From: JANQHS01 sp965267505
GTDB lineage: Bacteria; Bacteroidota; Bacteroidia; Cytophagales; CCMP332
Direction: 5' to 3'
Length of the DNA stretch: 64,000 bases
NCBI GenBank assembly: GCA_965267505.1
Contig: OZ254081.1
Coordinates: 124,001 to 188,000 of the forward strand
The position numbers and the translations under genes are program-made. Each line of letters begins with the position of its first letter. The first letter of the stretch is position 1. A model generated the notes under the pieces. It was given only the letters and a program-made list of their open reading frames with translations. It was not told the origin of the DNA and did no database searches. Shown here one piece after another: positions 26,782-35,226 of this stretch.

Positions 26782-27144
26782 ATGAAAAATGTAGTCAATT
26801 CTTTATTGGTTCTTCTAATCGCTTCCTCTTCTCTTTTTGCGGTCACAGAGAAGGTTGAAATGGCAGAAGTACAAACTTTGAACAAGAAGACAACTCAATT
26901 CAAAGCAGCATTTATCGAAACTGTCATTGCTGACAGAATGGTAATAGCACTTAACAATCCTGAAATGGAATCGATTGAGCTGGAAATCCTTGATGATGAA
27001 GGAAAGTCAATTTATTCTGAAGAAATTCCAGGAAGAGAGTCTTTTTTGAAACGCTATGATTTCTCTGAATTGAATGATGGAAACTATCATGTAAAGATTT
27101 CCGGAACAAGCGGAGAATTCTCTGAAACCATTCTTTTAAGGTAA
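26782..27144 (+). CDS. Small secreted protein with a T9SS-domain-like beta-sandwich
   Basis: 120 residues from ATG at 26782, which starts the signal peptide (VVNSLLVLLIASSSLFA); the frame is open 57 bases further upstream but without signal logic. The mature ~95 residues resemble a Por sorting-domain type sandwich standing alone: MVIALNNPEMESIELEILDD, GKSIYSEEIPG, FSELNDGNYHVKISG and FSETILLR. It lacks the N-terminal PNP motif of real T9SS sorting domains, so it is probably exported by Sec only and is related to DUF3244-like proteins. Function unknown. It is followed by a long-stem terminator. Confidence 0.75.
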   Translation: MKNVVNSLLVLLIASSSLFAVTEKVEMAEVQTLNKKTTQFKAAFIETVIADRMVIALNNPEMESIELEILDDEGKSIYSEEIPGRESFLKRYDFSELNDGNYHVKISGTSGEFSETILLR

Positions 27145-27164
27145 GGAGATAACCGGATCGCGGT

Positions 27165-27225
27165 AAACCGCCCCTCTTAGAATCGATATAAGTTTACAAA
27201 CGGTTCTGAGGAGGGCGGTTTTTTT
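27165..27225 (+). terminator. Long-stem intrinsic terminator
   Basis: A 21-base arm (27165-27185, starting AAACCGCCC) pairs with few mismatches to 27201-27221 (ending GGGCGGTTT), loop of 15 bases, then seven T. It separates the small secreted protein from the BNR gene. Confidence 0.88.
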
Positions 27226-27254
27226 GTTTATTTGGCGCAAAATTTCAACACATT

Positions 27255-30200
27255 ATGCGCTACTTTTTAATTACCCTTTTGGTTGGCTTGGTTCCTTTTA
27301 TGGCCAATTCTGCAAAAGGAAAGAAAACTACTACTGAAGAAACCCCTGAAGTTTACAAATCAGGTACCTATTCAGCATTCAAATGGAGAAATGTTGGCCC
27401 TGCCCTAAAATCAGGAAGAATTGCCGACATTGCTGTCCACCCCTCAAATTCATCAGAATACTTTCTGGCTGCCGCTTCCGGGGGAGTTTGGAAAACCACA
27501 AACGCAGGCAACACTTTCAAGCCGGTATTTGATGGACAAGGTTCCTATTCCATAGGTTGTGTCAGCTACGACCCAGGAAATCCAAATTGTATTTGGGTAG
27601 GAACAGGTGAAAACAATAACCAAAGAAGTGTTGCTTATGGTGACGGAGTATATAAATCCTGTAACAATGGAAATTCTTGGGAAAATGTTGGCCTGAAAAA
27701 TTCAGAGCATATTTCAAAGATCATTGTACACCCAAATAACAGCGATGTGGTCTATGTAGCAGCTTATGGTCCATTATGGTCCAAAGGTGGAGACCGAGGA
27801 ATCTATAAAACTGAGGACGGAGGAAAGAACTGGAAAAGGATCCTTCATGTTGACGAGCACACTGGATTCGCAGACCTCTTAATGGATCCAAACGATCCTA
27901 ACACATTATATGCAAGTGCCCACCAAAGAAGGCGACATGTATTTACCTATGTCGGTGGTGGTCCTGGATCCGGACTTCATAAATCAACCGATGGTGGAAA
28001 GACCTGGTCGAAAATTAACAGTGGTCTTCCTGGAACTGATAAGGGAAGGATCGGACTTGCTATATCATCAAATAATACTGATCTCCTTTATGCCATTGCT
28101 GAAGCTTCAGATGGAAAAGGCGGATTCTATCGGTCCACAAACCGGGGAGCAAGTTGGGAAAGAAGAAGTGATTATGTATCCAGTGGAAATTATTATCAAG
28201 AGATATACATTGACATTGAGGATGATGATATAATCTATTCAATGAATACCATACTTCAATATTCATTGGATGGTGGAAAGACCTGGAAAAGGACTTCTGA
28301 ATCAATGAAGCACGTTGACAACCATTGCCTATGGCAGGACCCAACTGATCCCTCCCACTGGAGAGTGGGTTGCGATGGTGGTCTATATGAAACATGGGAT
28401 AGAGCAGAGAACTGGCAATTCAAGACCAATCTTCCTCTTACCCAATTTTATAAGGTTGCGATCGGAAACTCCAAACCATTCTATTATATCTATGGAGGAA
28501 CCCAAGATAATAACACACAGGGAGGGCCTTCCGGAACTCTTAAAGCTGACGGAATTTCAAATTCTGATTGGTTCATCACTTTAGGAGGTGATGGATTCGA
28601 ACCAGCTGTAGATCCTGATGATCCAAACATCGTTTATTCTCAATGGCAATATGGAAACCTTGCCCGTTATGACAGAAAGAGTGGTGAGGTAATGTACATC
28701 CAGCCCTACCCTGGTAAAGATGAGAAGGCCATTCGTTGGAATTGGGACGCGGCATTTTTGATTAGCCCTCACAAAAGCTCAAGGCTCTACTTTGCAGCCA
28801 ATAAGGTGTATAAAAGCGAAGACAGAGGGAATTCCTGGGAAGCTATAAGTGAGGACCTTACCAGGCAGATAGACCGAAATAAGTTGAAGGTTATGGACAA
28901 AGTTCAACAGCCTGAGATCGTGATGAAAAACAAGTCCACCTCGATGTACGGAAACATCATTGCCCTAGACGAATCCCCAAAGAAAGAAGGCTTAATTTAT
29001 ATCGGAACAGATGATGGATTAATACAGGTAACTGAGGATGGAGGCAAAAACTGGAGAAAGATATCCAGTTTCCCTGGGGTTCCGGCAAAAACCTACGTTC
29101 ATACGATATTGGCTTCTCAGCATGATGCAAACACAGTCTTTGCCGTATTTAATAATCATAAGGAAGGTGATTTCAAACCTTATATCTTGAAAAGTACTGA
29201 TAAAGGGAATTCATGGACTTCCATCAATTCTAATCTTCCAAAAAGAGGATCAGCCTATACTATAGCTCAGGACCACAAAAACAAAGACCTATTATTTGCA
29301 GGAACTGAGTTTGGAGCTTTCTTTTCTCCTGATGGTGGTGGCCATTGGGTGCAATTGAAGTCCGGATTACCAACTATTGCAGTTCGCGATATTGCCATTC
29401 AAAGAGAAAAGGATGATGTTGTGATCGCAACATTTGGAAGAGGCTTTTATGTATTGGATGACTATTCTCAATTAAGGGAGATCAACACTGAAGTTCTTGC
29501 AAAGGATGCCCACATATTCAGTATCAAGAAAAGCTATGGCTTCATGGAGCAGAATGGATCAAGTGATGATCAGGGAGCTGATTTTTACACAGCTGATAAT
29601 CCTCCAAACGGGGCTGTTTTCACCTACTACCTAAAAGAAGGTTATAAATCCAAAAAAGCTCAACGGCAGGAAAAGGAGAAAAAAACCATTAAAGATGGAG
29701 GAAGCATAAGCTATCCAAGTCTTGATGACCTAAGAGCGGAAGATAACGAGGATAAGTCATATTTACTTTTTGTGATTAAAGACAAGGATGGTAAGGAGCT
29801 AAGAAAATACAAGCAAAGTGCTTCTAAAGGAGTCAAGAGAATGGTATGGAATTACAGAGGCACCTTCTCTAATAGATTCAGTAAGAAAGAAGATAAATTC
29901 GGAACAGATAAGTATGATGATTCACACATCGTTGCACCTGGCACATATACAGTGGAGATGCATATGTATGAGGATGGCGGATTCAAAAAGCTTGTTGACC
30001 CCGTTAGCTTTGAAATTGATTACTTGAATCTCCAGACTTTGCCTGTTGAGGATAAAGCTGCCTGGATGGCCTTCCTCGATAAGCTTGAAGATGTAAACAG
30101 AAAACTAGAAAGTGTCGACGCGTTAAGGGAAGACCTTTCTGACCGTGTTACGAACATCAAAGTGGCAATCTCAAATTATCCAAATACAGACTTGGGGTTA

Positions 30201-30521
30201 ATGCCTCAAGCTAGAAAACTTGAGATGAGATTAAAGGATATGCAGATCGTCCTAGAAGGGGACAGAAGCGCATCGAGCAGGGATATCGAAACGGTTCCTT
30301 CAGTTTGGAATAGGATTAATTATGCTTTTTGGTTCACCTATAGTGCCACCACCGCCCCTACCCAAACCTTCGTAGAAAGCGTAAACATCTGTGAAGATGC
30401 TTATGCCGACCTAAGTACGGAAGTCAGCTCTATTGAATCAGAAGTGAAAGACATTGAGGGCAAACTGGATGCTGCTAAGGTTCCTTATTCAAAGGGAAGA
30501 GGAATTCAAAAGAGAAATTAG
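27255..30521 (+). CDS. Large secreted BNR/sortilin-like beta-propeller protein
   Basis: 1088 residues. Signal peptide (YFLITLLVGLVPFMANS) then an N-terminal double beta-propeller with repeated Asp-box motifs S/T-x-D-x-G-x-x-W: KTEDGGKNWKRI, KSTDGGKTWSKI, YSLDGGKTWKRT, KSEDRGNSWEAI, TEDGGKNWRKI and KSTDKGNSWTSI. Also typical is WVGTGENNNQRSVAYGDGVY. The C-terminal 300 residues hold a beta-sandwich (GTYTVEMHMYEDGG) and a helical tail with coiled-coil character. This is the common Bacteroidota protein annotated as glycosyl hydrolase or VPS10/sortilin-like; catalytic activity has not been shown for it from sequence. It stands between two strong terminators as a single-gene unit. Confidence 0.88.
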   Translation: MRYFLITLLVGLVPFMANSAKGKKTTTEETPEVYKSGTYSAFKWRNVGPALKSGRIADIAVHPSNSSEYFLAAASGGVWKTTNAGNTFKPVFDGQGSYSIGCVSYDPGNPNCIWVGTGENNNQRSVAYGDGVYKSCNNGNSWENVGLKNSEHISKIIVHPNNSDVVYVAAYGPLWSKGGDRGIYKTEDGGKNWKRILHVDEHTGFADLLMDPNDPNTLYASAHQRRRHVFTYVGGGPGSGLHKSTDGGKTWSKINSGLPGTDKGRIGLAISSNNTDLLYAIAEASDGKGGFYRSTNRGASWERRSDYVSSGNYYQEIYIDIEDDDIIYSMNTILQYSLDGGKTWKRTSESMKHVDNHCLWQDPTDPSHWRVGCDGGLYETWDRAENWQFKTNLPLTQFYKVAIGNSKPFYYIYGGTQDNNTQGGPSGTLKADGISNSDWFITLGGDGFEPAVDPDDPNIVYSQWQYGNLARYDRKSGEVMYIQPYPGKDEKAIRWNWDAAFLISPHKSSRLYFAANKVYKSEDRGNSWEAISEDLTRQIDRNKLKVMDKVQQPEIVMKNKSTSMYGNIIALDESPKKEGLIYIGTDDGLIQVTEDGGKNWRKISSFPGVPAKTYVHTILASQHDANTVFAVFNNHKEGDFKPYILKSTDKGNSWTSINSNLPKRGSAYTIAQDHKNKDLLFAGTEFGAFFSPDGGGHWVQLKSGLPTIAVRDIAIQREKDDVVIATFGRGFYVLDDYSQLREINTEVLAKDAHIFSIKKSYGFMEQNGSSDDQGADFYTADNPPNGAVFTYYLKEGYKSKKAQRQEKEKKTIKDGGSISYPSLDDLRAEDNEDKSYLLFVIKDKDGKELRKYKQSASKGVKRMVWNYRGTFSNRFSKKEDKFGTDKYDDSHIVAPGTYTVEMHMYEDGGFKKLVDPVSFEIDYLNLQTLPVEDKAAWMAFLDKLEDVNRKLESVDALREDLSDRVTNIKVAISNYPNTDLGLMPQARKLEMRLKDMQIVLEGDRSASSRDIETVPSVWNRINYAFWFTYSATTAPTQTFVESVNICEDAYADLSTEVSSIESEVKDIEGKLDAAKVPYSKGRGIQKRN

Positions 30522-30543
30522 ATCTCAGGAATTGGGGTAAAAC

Positions 30544-30572
30544 AAAAAAGGGGTGAATTCACCCCTTTTTTT
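30544..30572 (+). terminator. Perfectly symmetric intrinsic terminator
   Basis: Six A, then GGGGTGAATTCACCCC and six or more T form a fully self-complementary hairpin of 28 bases 22 bases after the BNR stop. Because of its symmetry it can also act from the other side. Confidence 0.88.
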
Positions 30573-30968
30573 GTGCTGCAGAAAAAACAAAAGCGAGGAC
30601 TCAAACCTGACCATTGAATCCCCGCTTCTCATTTCGAAGCCTTAGCTCCAGAAACGGGCGAATTATTGTTCGAAGTAAGTCCGAAGGCGAACCCCCGAAA
30701 CCGTCAGAAGGGATTGATCGTGTGCTTTCGCTTTCGCTAGGCGTGGGCCAAAAGCTTCTGTGGAAACCCATTTCAGATGCAGCCCCGAAGAACTACAACC
30801 TTTCACTTTTAAACCCGGATTTTACTCCTTCGTCCGGCAGCCTTTCGGCTCTCCCCTCTATCATTCATCCGCGTATCAAAGGTTTATTTTTTACTAATTC
30901 TGACAAAGAAAAATGGGCTTGTTTTTTCAACAACTTTCCCACCCTTTTATGCACCTGTTTATCAACAA
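30573..30968. other. Unassigned ~400-bp block, not convincingly coding
   Basis: This gap is more GC-rich than its surroundings. It contains small inverted repeats (GCGAGGA at 30591 with TCCCCGC near 30619; GTTCG ... CGAAC around 30669-30693; AGCCtttcGGCT near 30839) and the internal duplication CTTTCGCTTTCGC. A TTG-started frame covers 30614-30991 but has no ribosome binding site and an unprotein-like composition. The short string GAAGTAAGTCCG resembles part of the hairpin next to tRNA-Pro at 39962-40019. A dispersed repeat or a structured RNA are both possible; I do not recognise it. Confidence 0.4.
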
Positions 30969-31019
30969 TTGTTAATAAATCAATTTCTTAATTTGGGGCC
31001 CTCAAAAGAACTAAGAACA

Positions 31020-32660
31020 ATGCAAAAGCAATTCACCCTTACCCTCATTCTTGTAGGGATCATATTAAGCTCCTGCACAAAAACCACTGAAGAATCCTTT
31101 AAAACTTCAGTTGATGAAGAAAATATCCGAAGGCATTTAAAAACCCTGGCTTCAGATGAATTCGAAGGAAGAATGCCATTTACTCCCGGAGAAGAAAAGA
31201 CCTTGGATTACCTAGTTTCCGAATTTGAAAAAGCCGGAGCAGTTCCGGGAAATAATGGAAGCTGGTTCCAGGAGGTACCCATGGTTGAAATAAATTCATC
31301 ATTAGGAGGGAATCTTAGCATTAATGGCGGAGAGTCTTCATTTGAATTTGAAAAAGCAAAGGAATTCGTTGCATTGACAAGAAGGGTTTCAGAAGAGGTC
31401 GTGGTTGAAAGCTCACCCCTTGTTTTTGCCGGTTATGGCATTGTTGCTCCCGAATATAACTGGAATGATTATGAGGGATTGGATATGGAAGGGAAAACCG
31501 CAGTGGTAATGGTAAATGACCCTGGATTTGGAATGGGCGATACAAGCTTTTTTAAAGGTAATACCATGACCTACTACGGAAGGTGGACCTATAAATACGA
31601 AGAGGCAGCCAGGCAAGGAGCCACAGGAATTTTGGTTGTCCATAAGACCATCCCAGCAGGCTATCCCTGGGGAGTGGTGGAAAATGGCTGGGCCGGGCCG
31701 CAATTATATCTTGAATCTGAAGATGGAAACCAGGGAAGGTGTGCATTTGAAGGGTGGATCTCTTGGGATTCTTTTCAAAAGCTGCTTGAAACTTCAGGAA
31801 TAGAAGGATCCATTATTCAGTCAGCAAAATCAAATGATTTTACTCCGGTTGAAATGGGACTCGAGTGTTCTCTCTCTATGAGCAATACAATAAAGCATTC
31901 AAAATCAAAGAATGTTGTTGCTATGATCGAAGGTTCCGAAAGACCAGATGAAGTGATAATCTATTCTGCCCATTGGGATCATCTTGGAGTGGGTAACCCA
32001 ATTGACGGGGACTCTATTTACAATGGTGCTCTTGATAATGCCAGTGGAACAACCTGTATACTTGAGCTAGCCCGGGTTTTTGGGTCCAACCCTACCCCTC
32101 CTAAAAGAAGTATCATCATGCTAGCAGTAACTGCAGAGGAACAAGGACTTCTTGGATCGGCTTACTACTCAAAGAATCCTATTTATGATCCCAAGAATTC
32201 AATTGCCAATATCAATATGGATGGTTTGACCATGAATGGGCCTATGAATGACCTTACAGTAGTAGGCTATGGCCAATCGGAAATGGATGAATTAGCAGAG
32301 AAAGCTGCAAAAGGTCAAAACCGCTACATCATTCCAGATCCCGACCCGGGCAAAGGATACTTCTTCCGTTCTGATCATTTCAACTTCGCCAAGATTGGTA
32401 TCCCTGCTCTATATTGTGAAGGAGGTGCTGATCATACCGAAAAGGGAAAGGAATACGCCGAAGAAAGAAAGATGGATTACCTGACCAATAGATACCATAA
32501 GCCACAGGATGAATATGATCCAAATTCAGACCTAAGGGGAATGATCAATGATATAATGATTTTCTACGAGGTGGGTAATGAATTAGCCAACTCAGATCAA
32601 TGGCCTCAGTGGAAAGAAGGGTCTGAATTTAAAGCGATTCGAGATTCTTATATGAAATAA
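31020..32660 (+). CDS. M28 family zinc peptidase, lipoprotein
   Basis: 546 residues from ATG at 31020; upstream in-frame TTG codons are ignored because the ATG starts the lipoprotein signal with lipobox ILSSC (Cys about 19). A PA-type insertion (VESSPLVFAGYGIVAPEYNW, about 125-260) precedes the peptidase domain with all M28 zinc motifs: YSAHWDHLGVG, NGALDNASGTTCILELA, AVTAEEQGLLGSAYY (catalytic Glu), NINMDGL and FFRSDHFNFAKIGIPALY. It should be an outer-envelope aminopeptidase or carboxypeptidase. It stands alone after the unassigned block. Confidence 0.92.
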   Translation: MQKQFTLTLILVGIILSSCTKTTEESFKTSVDEENIRRHLKTLASDEFEGRMPFTPGEEKTLDYLVSEFEKAGAVPGNNGSWFQEVPMVEINSSLGGNLSINGGESSFEFEKAKEFVALTRRVSEEVVVESSPLVFAGYGIVAPEYNWNDYEGLDMEGKTAVVMVNDPGFGMGDTSFFKGNTMTYYGRWTYKYEEAARQGATGILVVHKTIPAGYPWGVVENGWAGPQLYLESEDGNQGRCAFEGWISWDSFQKLLETSGIEGSIIQSAKSNDFTPVEMGLECSLSMSNTIKHSKSKNVVAMIEGSERPDEVIIYSAHWDHLGVGNPIDGDSIYNGALDNASGTTCILELARVFGSNPTPPKRSIIMLAVTAEEQGLLGSAYYSKNPIYDPKNSIANINMDGLTMNGPMNDLTVVGYGQSEMDELAEKAAKGQNRYIIPDPDPGKGYFFRSDHFNFAKIGIPALYCEGGADHTEKGKEYAEERKMDYLTNRYHKPQDEYDPNSDLRGMINDIMIFYEVGNELANSDQWPQWKEGSEFKAIRDSYMK

Positions 32661-32691
32661 GAAAGAAATCCATCGGTAAATTTTTAGCAGT

Positions 32692-33570
32692 TTATTCATC
32701 GGACAAAGTGGGTTTTTCTGCCAATGATCGATCCGAAAGTGTTTTGTCGAGATGTTCAATTGCAAATTCCATAAAGTGCAGCATTTCTCCTTTCAGAGAA
32801 AAGGCCTTTTTTGAAGCACTTCCTGAGCGGTAGTCGATGATACTTTTAAATAGTCTTGAGTACCTTGGATATTCCTTAATTCCATAATAACAAGCGTTTT
32901 GTTTGGAAGAAATTTTACCTTCTTTGAGTGTATATAATTGCCTGGTCAAACCTGTCGCACACCATGCAACCCCGCTCATACTTAAGAGAGTGTAATAGTA
33001 ATAGGGATGGAATGGATTACTACTTTTTTGTAGCCATTGTTTCCAATAAGTGTTTGCGTTAGTGCATATGTAATTGATCAGATCTTCGCATTGTATATGT
33101 AATGGAAGCTCTTTTGCTTTTATTCCTTGAAGCGTGATGGCATTATGCTTTAACTCAAACCACGTAATTGGATTGATCTCGTAGAGCTGATCCCGACTTT
33201 CACAGAAGTACAATCGACCTTCATGATGATACAATAGGCTTTTAATTTCTTTAGCTGTTTTTCCCAATTGTTCATAGGTAACGTAAATGCCGTTCAACTT
33301 TAACTGAATTAGTTTTTTATGTACGGCCGCTATTTTTTTCACCACTTTCTGATAATCAAGACTTCGGCATAGTACTACAAAATCGATATCGCTGTACTTT
33401 TTGTTATGGTCACCCAGGGCCAAGGAACCAATAAGATAAACTCCCGCTAATTCTTCTTTTAAAATCGAATACAGTTCATTTTTAAATCGGTTGATCAACC
33501 GATCTCTTATTGGAACAGGATAGGTAGTGAAGCCTAGCTCTCTGATTTTCCAAAGCAATGTTCCGATCAT
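32692..33570 (-). CDS. AadA-like nucleotidyltransferase (aminoglycoside adenylyltransferase family)
   Basis: 292 residues from ATG at 33570, overlapping the methyltransferase stop (ATGA); a longer frame to 33705 lies inside that gene and is rejected. The nucleotidyltransferase fold has GSLALGDHNKKYSDID (Gly48-Ser49 and Asp61-x-Asp63), the metal and nucleotide site of AadA/ANT enzymes. The remaining ~200 residues are helical, as in the DUF4111-type substrate domain of AadA. Known relatives adenylylate streptomycin or spectinomycin, but distant members modify other targets, so resistance should not be assumed. It ends a five-gene minus-strand cluster. Confidence 0.8.
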   Translation of the reverse strand: MIGTLLWKIRELGFTTYPVPIRDRLINRFKNELYSILKEELAGVYLIGSLALGDHNKKYSDIDFVVLCRSLDYQKVVKKIAAVHKKLIQLKLNGIYVTYEQLGKTAKEIKSLLYHHEGRLYFCESRDQLYEINPITWFELKHNAITLQGIKAKELPLHIQCEDLINYICTNANTYWKQWLQKSSNPFHPYYYYTLLSMSGVAWCATGLTRQLYTLKEGKISSKQNACYYGIKEYPRYSRLFKSIIDYRSGSASKKAFSLKGEMLHFMEFAIEHLDKTLSDRSLAEKPTLSDE

Positions 33571-34403
33571 ATTCTTAAACAATCTATCAGAACGTACGGG
33601 ACGGTCAGTGTGAAACCTCCTTGCTTTTCGGCTTTGGCATTGATTTCCTTTTCTACTTCTGCAAATACCTTCGGCTGAAGCTCTTCTGACATACAGCTTT
33701 TCCAACCGTCAAGAAAGCCTAATCTCAGGTAATAATGATTTAAGAAAGCAGTTCCATCAGTAAATTTATAATGAAATTTATCATGTATAATGTTCTTCAA
33801 AGTGAGACCATTCGATTCTAAATGCAATTGAATTTCCTCTATTGGTTTTCGCATGGTATGGATATGCCGATGCATCTCTTTGACCTCCTTTTGACACCCC
33901 ATCCGGCTAAGGACTTTTTCTAGCTCATCATAAAATTCCGCCATAGTGGTGTTCAGGTTCATGCTGTGTAAGAATTGTCCTCCTGTTTTTAATACCCTGG
34001 CACACTCCTTAAGAGCTCGTTCCAAATCTTTTACATTGTTGAGGCCGTTATTGCTGGTCAGTAGATCAATGCTCTGATCTTTTAAGGGGATGTTTTCTGC
34101 TACTCCATCAATTATCTCAACGTTTTGTATTCCGAAATAAGATATTTTTTTTAGAGCTCTACGGTTTGCTGCCTTCCATGGATCAAGTCCATATATTTTA
34201 GAAGTATTCCCTAATCGCATAGCTATTTCTGTGAGTGGGAATCCGGCTCCAAAGCCAATATCAAGGGCTGCAATTCCTTTTCTGTAATTAATGTTGTCCA
34301 ATAGTTTTTGCCCAAACGCTGCCGACCAAATCGGTAGTTCATCAAATACTTCCAGTAGTTCGTCTGACTCAAAATCAAAGTCAGTCTTTAGGTAATCCTG
34401 CAT
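33567..34403 (-). CDS. Class I SAM-dependent methyltransferase
   Basis: 278 residues. Rossmann methyltransferase motifs: I as ALDIGFGAGFPLTEIA (near 45-60), II around IYGLDPWKAANRRAL, III as VEIIDGVAENIPLKDQSID and LLTSNNGLNNVKDLERALKEC, and the post-core ARVLKTGGQFLHSMN. It is a UbiE/small-molecule type enzyme; the substrate is unknown. Gene overlap with the AadA-like nucleotidyltransferase implies a common pathway, perhaps joint modification of one compound. About 170 bases of non-coding sequence with an inverted repeat separate it from the next upstream gene. Confidence 0.85.
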   Translation of the reverse strand: MQDYLKTDFDFESDELLEVFDELPIWSAAFGQKLLDNINYRKGIAALDIGFGAGFPLTEIAMRLGNTSKIYGLDPWKAANRRALKKISYFGIQNVEIIDGVAENIPLKDQSIDLLTSNNGLNNVKDLERALKECARVLKTGGQFLHSMNLNTTMAEFYDELEKVLSRMGCQKEVKEMHRHIHTMRKPIEEIQLHLESNGLTLKNIIHDKFHYKFTDGTAFLNHYYLRLGFLDGWKSCMSEELQPKVFAEVEKEINAKAEKQGGFTLTVPYVLIDCLRI

Positions 34404-34469
34404 GGTTATTTCAATTTATAGTGCATTCTTTTCCTAACACCTATTTGCGCATGCTTCTCTCTCATATTC

Positions 34470-34505
34470 AGCTGAATAGGTTATAGGGAATCCTATGGTT
34501 CAGCT
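34470..34505. repeat. Inverted repeat AGCTGAA...TTCAGCT
   Basis: AGCTGAA (34470-34476) and TTCAGCT (34499-34505), with inner AGG/CCT pairing, can form a hairpin; TTCAGCT also occurs inside the palindrome ATTCAGCTGAAT (34466-34477). A T run follows on the plus strand, where no gene ends. It lies about 65-100 bases upstream of the methyltransferase start, so a regulatory site is as likely as a terminator. Confidence 0.35.
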
Positions 34506-34574
34506 ATTTTTTTGATTGCAGACCACCGGTATCTTGTTTTGGTTTAGCAATGTCGGATCCGCGCTCCGCTATCA

Positions 34575-34799
34575 TTACACGTTTTTTGAGTACAAACACG
34601 AGTGTAAGATCAATTGATCATCTTGTTCGCAGGCCATCAAACAACATGTTTCATTTATTTTTTCCATTTGTTTAAAACGGTTCGGCTTGAATGGTGAGAT
34701 AATAGGATCGAATGGAAGTGTATTGTTTTGGGCTATCGTAGATAGTATGACAACTAACATCAAAAGAAAAATTATAATATGTTTCAGTATAGACTTCAT
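34575..34799 (-). CDS. Small secreted peptide, unknown function
   Basis: 74 residues. A strong signal peptide (HIIIFLLMLVVILSTIAQ) is followed by about 50 mature residues, including FDPIISPFKPNRFKQMEK and a Cys-bearing segment NETCCLMACEQDDQLILHSC with four Cys. No family recognised. It begins 11 bases after the previous minus-strand gene, so it belongs to the same transcript. The Cys-rich small mature part could be a disulphide-bonded secreted peptide, but it may equally be a degenerate remnant. Confidence 0.5.
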   Translation of the reverse strand: MKSILKHIIIFLLMLVVILSTIAQNNTLPFDPIISPFKPNRFKQMEKINETCCLMACEQDDQLILHSCLYSKNV

Positions 34800-34809
34800 T
34801 TAAAACAAA

Positions 34810-35226
34810 CTAAAATGATCTCTGATCTGGAGCAACAAATTTTTTACGAGCCTTTTCAGAATAAAGCAACTCCTTTGAATAGTAAGGTAAGAGGTATTGA
34901 TCAACCGGTTTCAACAGTTCAGGGTTTTTGATTAAAAAGTCCTCCCAAGAGTAATAGTTGCTTACTGAAATCTGCTTGTGTATTAATTGCATGTATGCCA
35001 CGGTGATGGTCTCATGGTACTTTGTTCCATCTCCGAAACGCTGCGAGTAGTTATTGAAAAAGTATCTGATTTTTTTCAATGCCTCCTCGTAAGTAACCTG
35101 AGTAAGGTACATCCAAGCAATTCGAAGATGGGCTTCGTGGGTAACGCTTCCTTTGGGTAGTTGATAGGTTTCAAATAGGTTTTGAAAGGTATTGTCGGGT
35201 AGACTTCGATGTGATTCCCGTCTCAT
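34810..35226 (-). CDS. Conserved hypothetical protein with HxxxxAW...KYHET motif
   Basis: 138 residues, predicted helical, no signal peptide. The pattern VTHEAHLRIAWMYL, then IRYFFNNYSQRFG, GTKYHETITVAYMQLI and a C-terminal YYSKELLYSEKARKKFVAPD is shared by an uncharacterised family I have seen in actinobacteria and proteobacteria (conserved His pair in HEAH and KYHET). The conserved His/Glu residues hint at a metal or catalytic site but no activity is known. ATG at 35226 overlaps the stop of the T9SS gene (ATGA). Confidence 0.72.
   Translation of the reverse strand: MRRESHRSLPDNTFQNLFETYQLPKGSVTHEAHLRIAWMYLTQVTYEEALKKIRYFFNNYSQRFGDGTKYHETITVAYMQLIHKQISVSNYYSWEDFLIKNPELLKPVDQYLLPYYSKELLYSEKARKKFVAPDQRSF

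Noticed and set aside
30591..30625. A T-arm-like GGTTTGAGTCC with 7-base flanking stem on the minus strand, suggesting a tRNA remnant
   Set aside because: No D arm or anticodon arm and the T stem does not pair; too weak to call a tRNA or pseudo-tRNA.
30614..30991. A 125-codon TTG-started frame in the unassigned block
   Set aside because: Starts at TTG with no ribosome site, overlaps small inverted repeats and has composition unlike a protein; kept only as part of the unassigned block.
32640..32720. A copy of the tRNA-Pro 3' end as the left border of an island
   Set aside because: No stretch of the tRNA 3' end was found here, so the island idea rests on gene content and tRNA orientation only.
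33571..33705. N-terminal extension of the AadA-like protein
   Set aside because: The extra 45 residues lie inside the methyltransferase and are basic and unstructured; ATG at 33570 with the ATGA overlap is the natural start.
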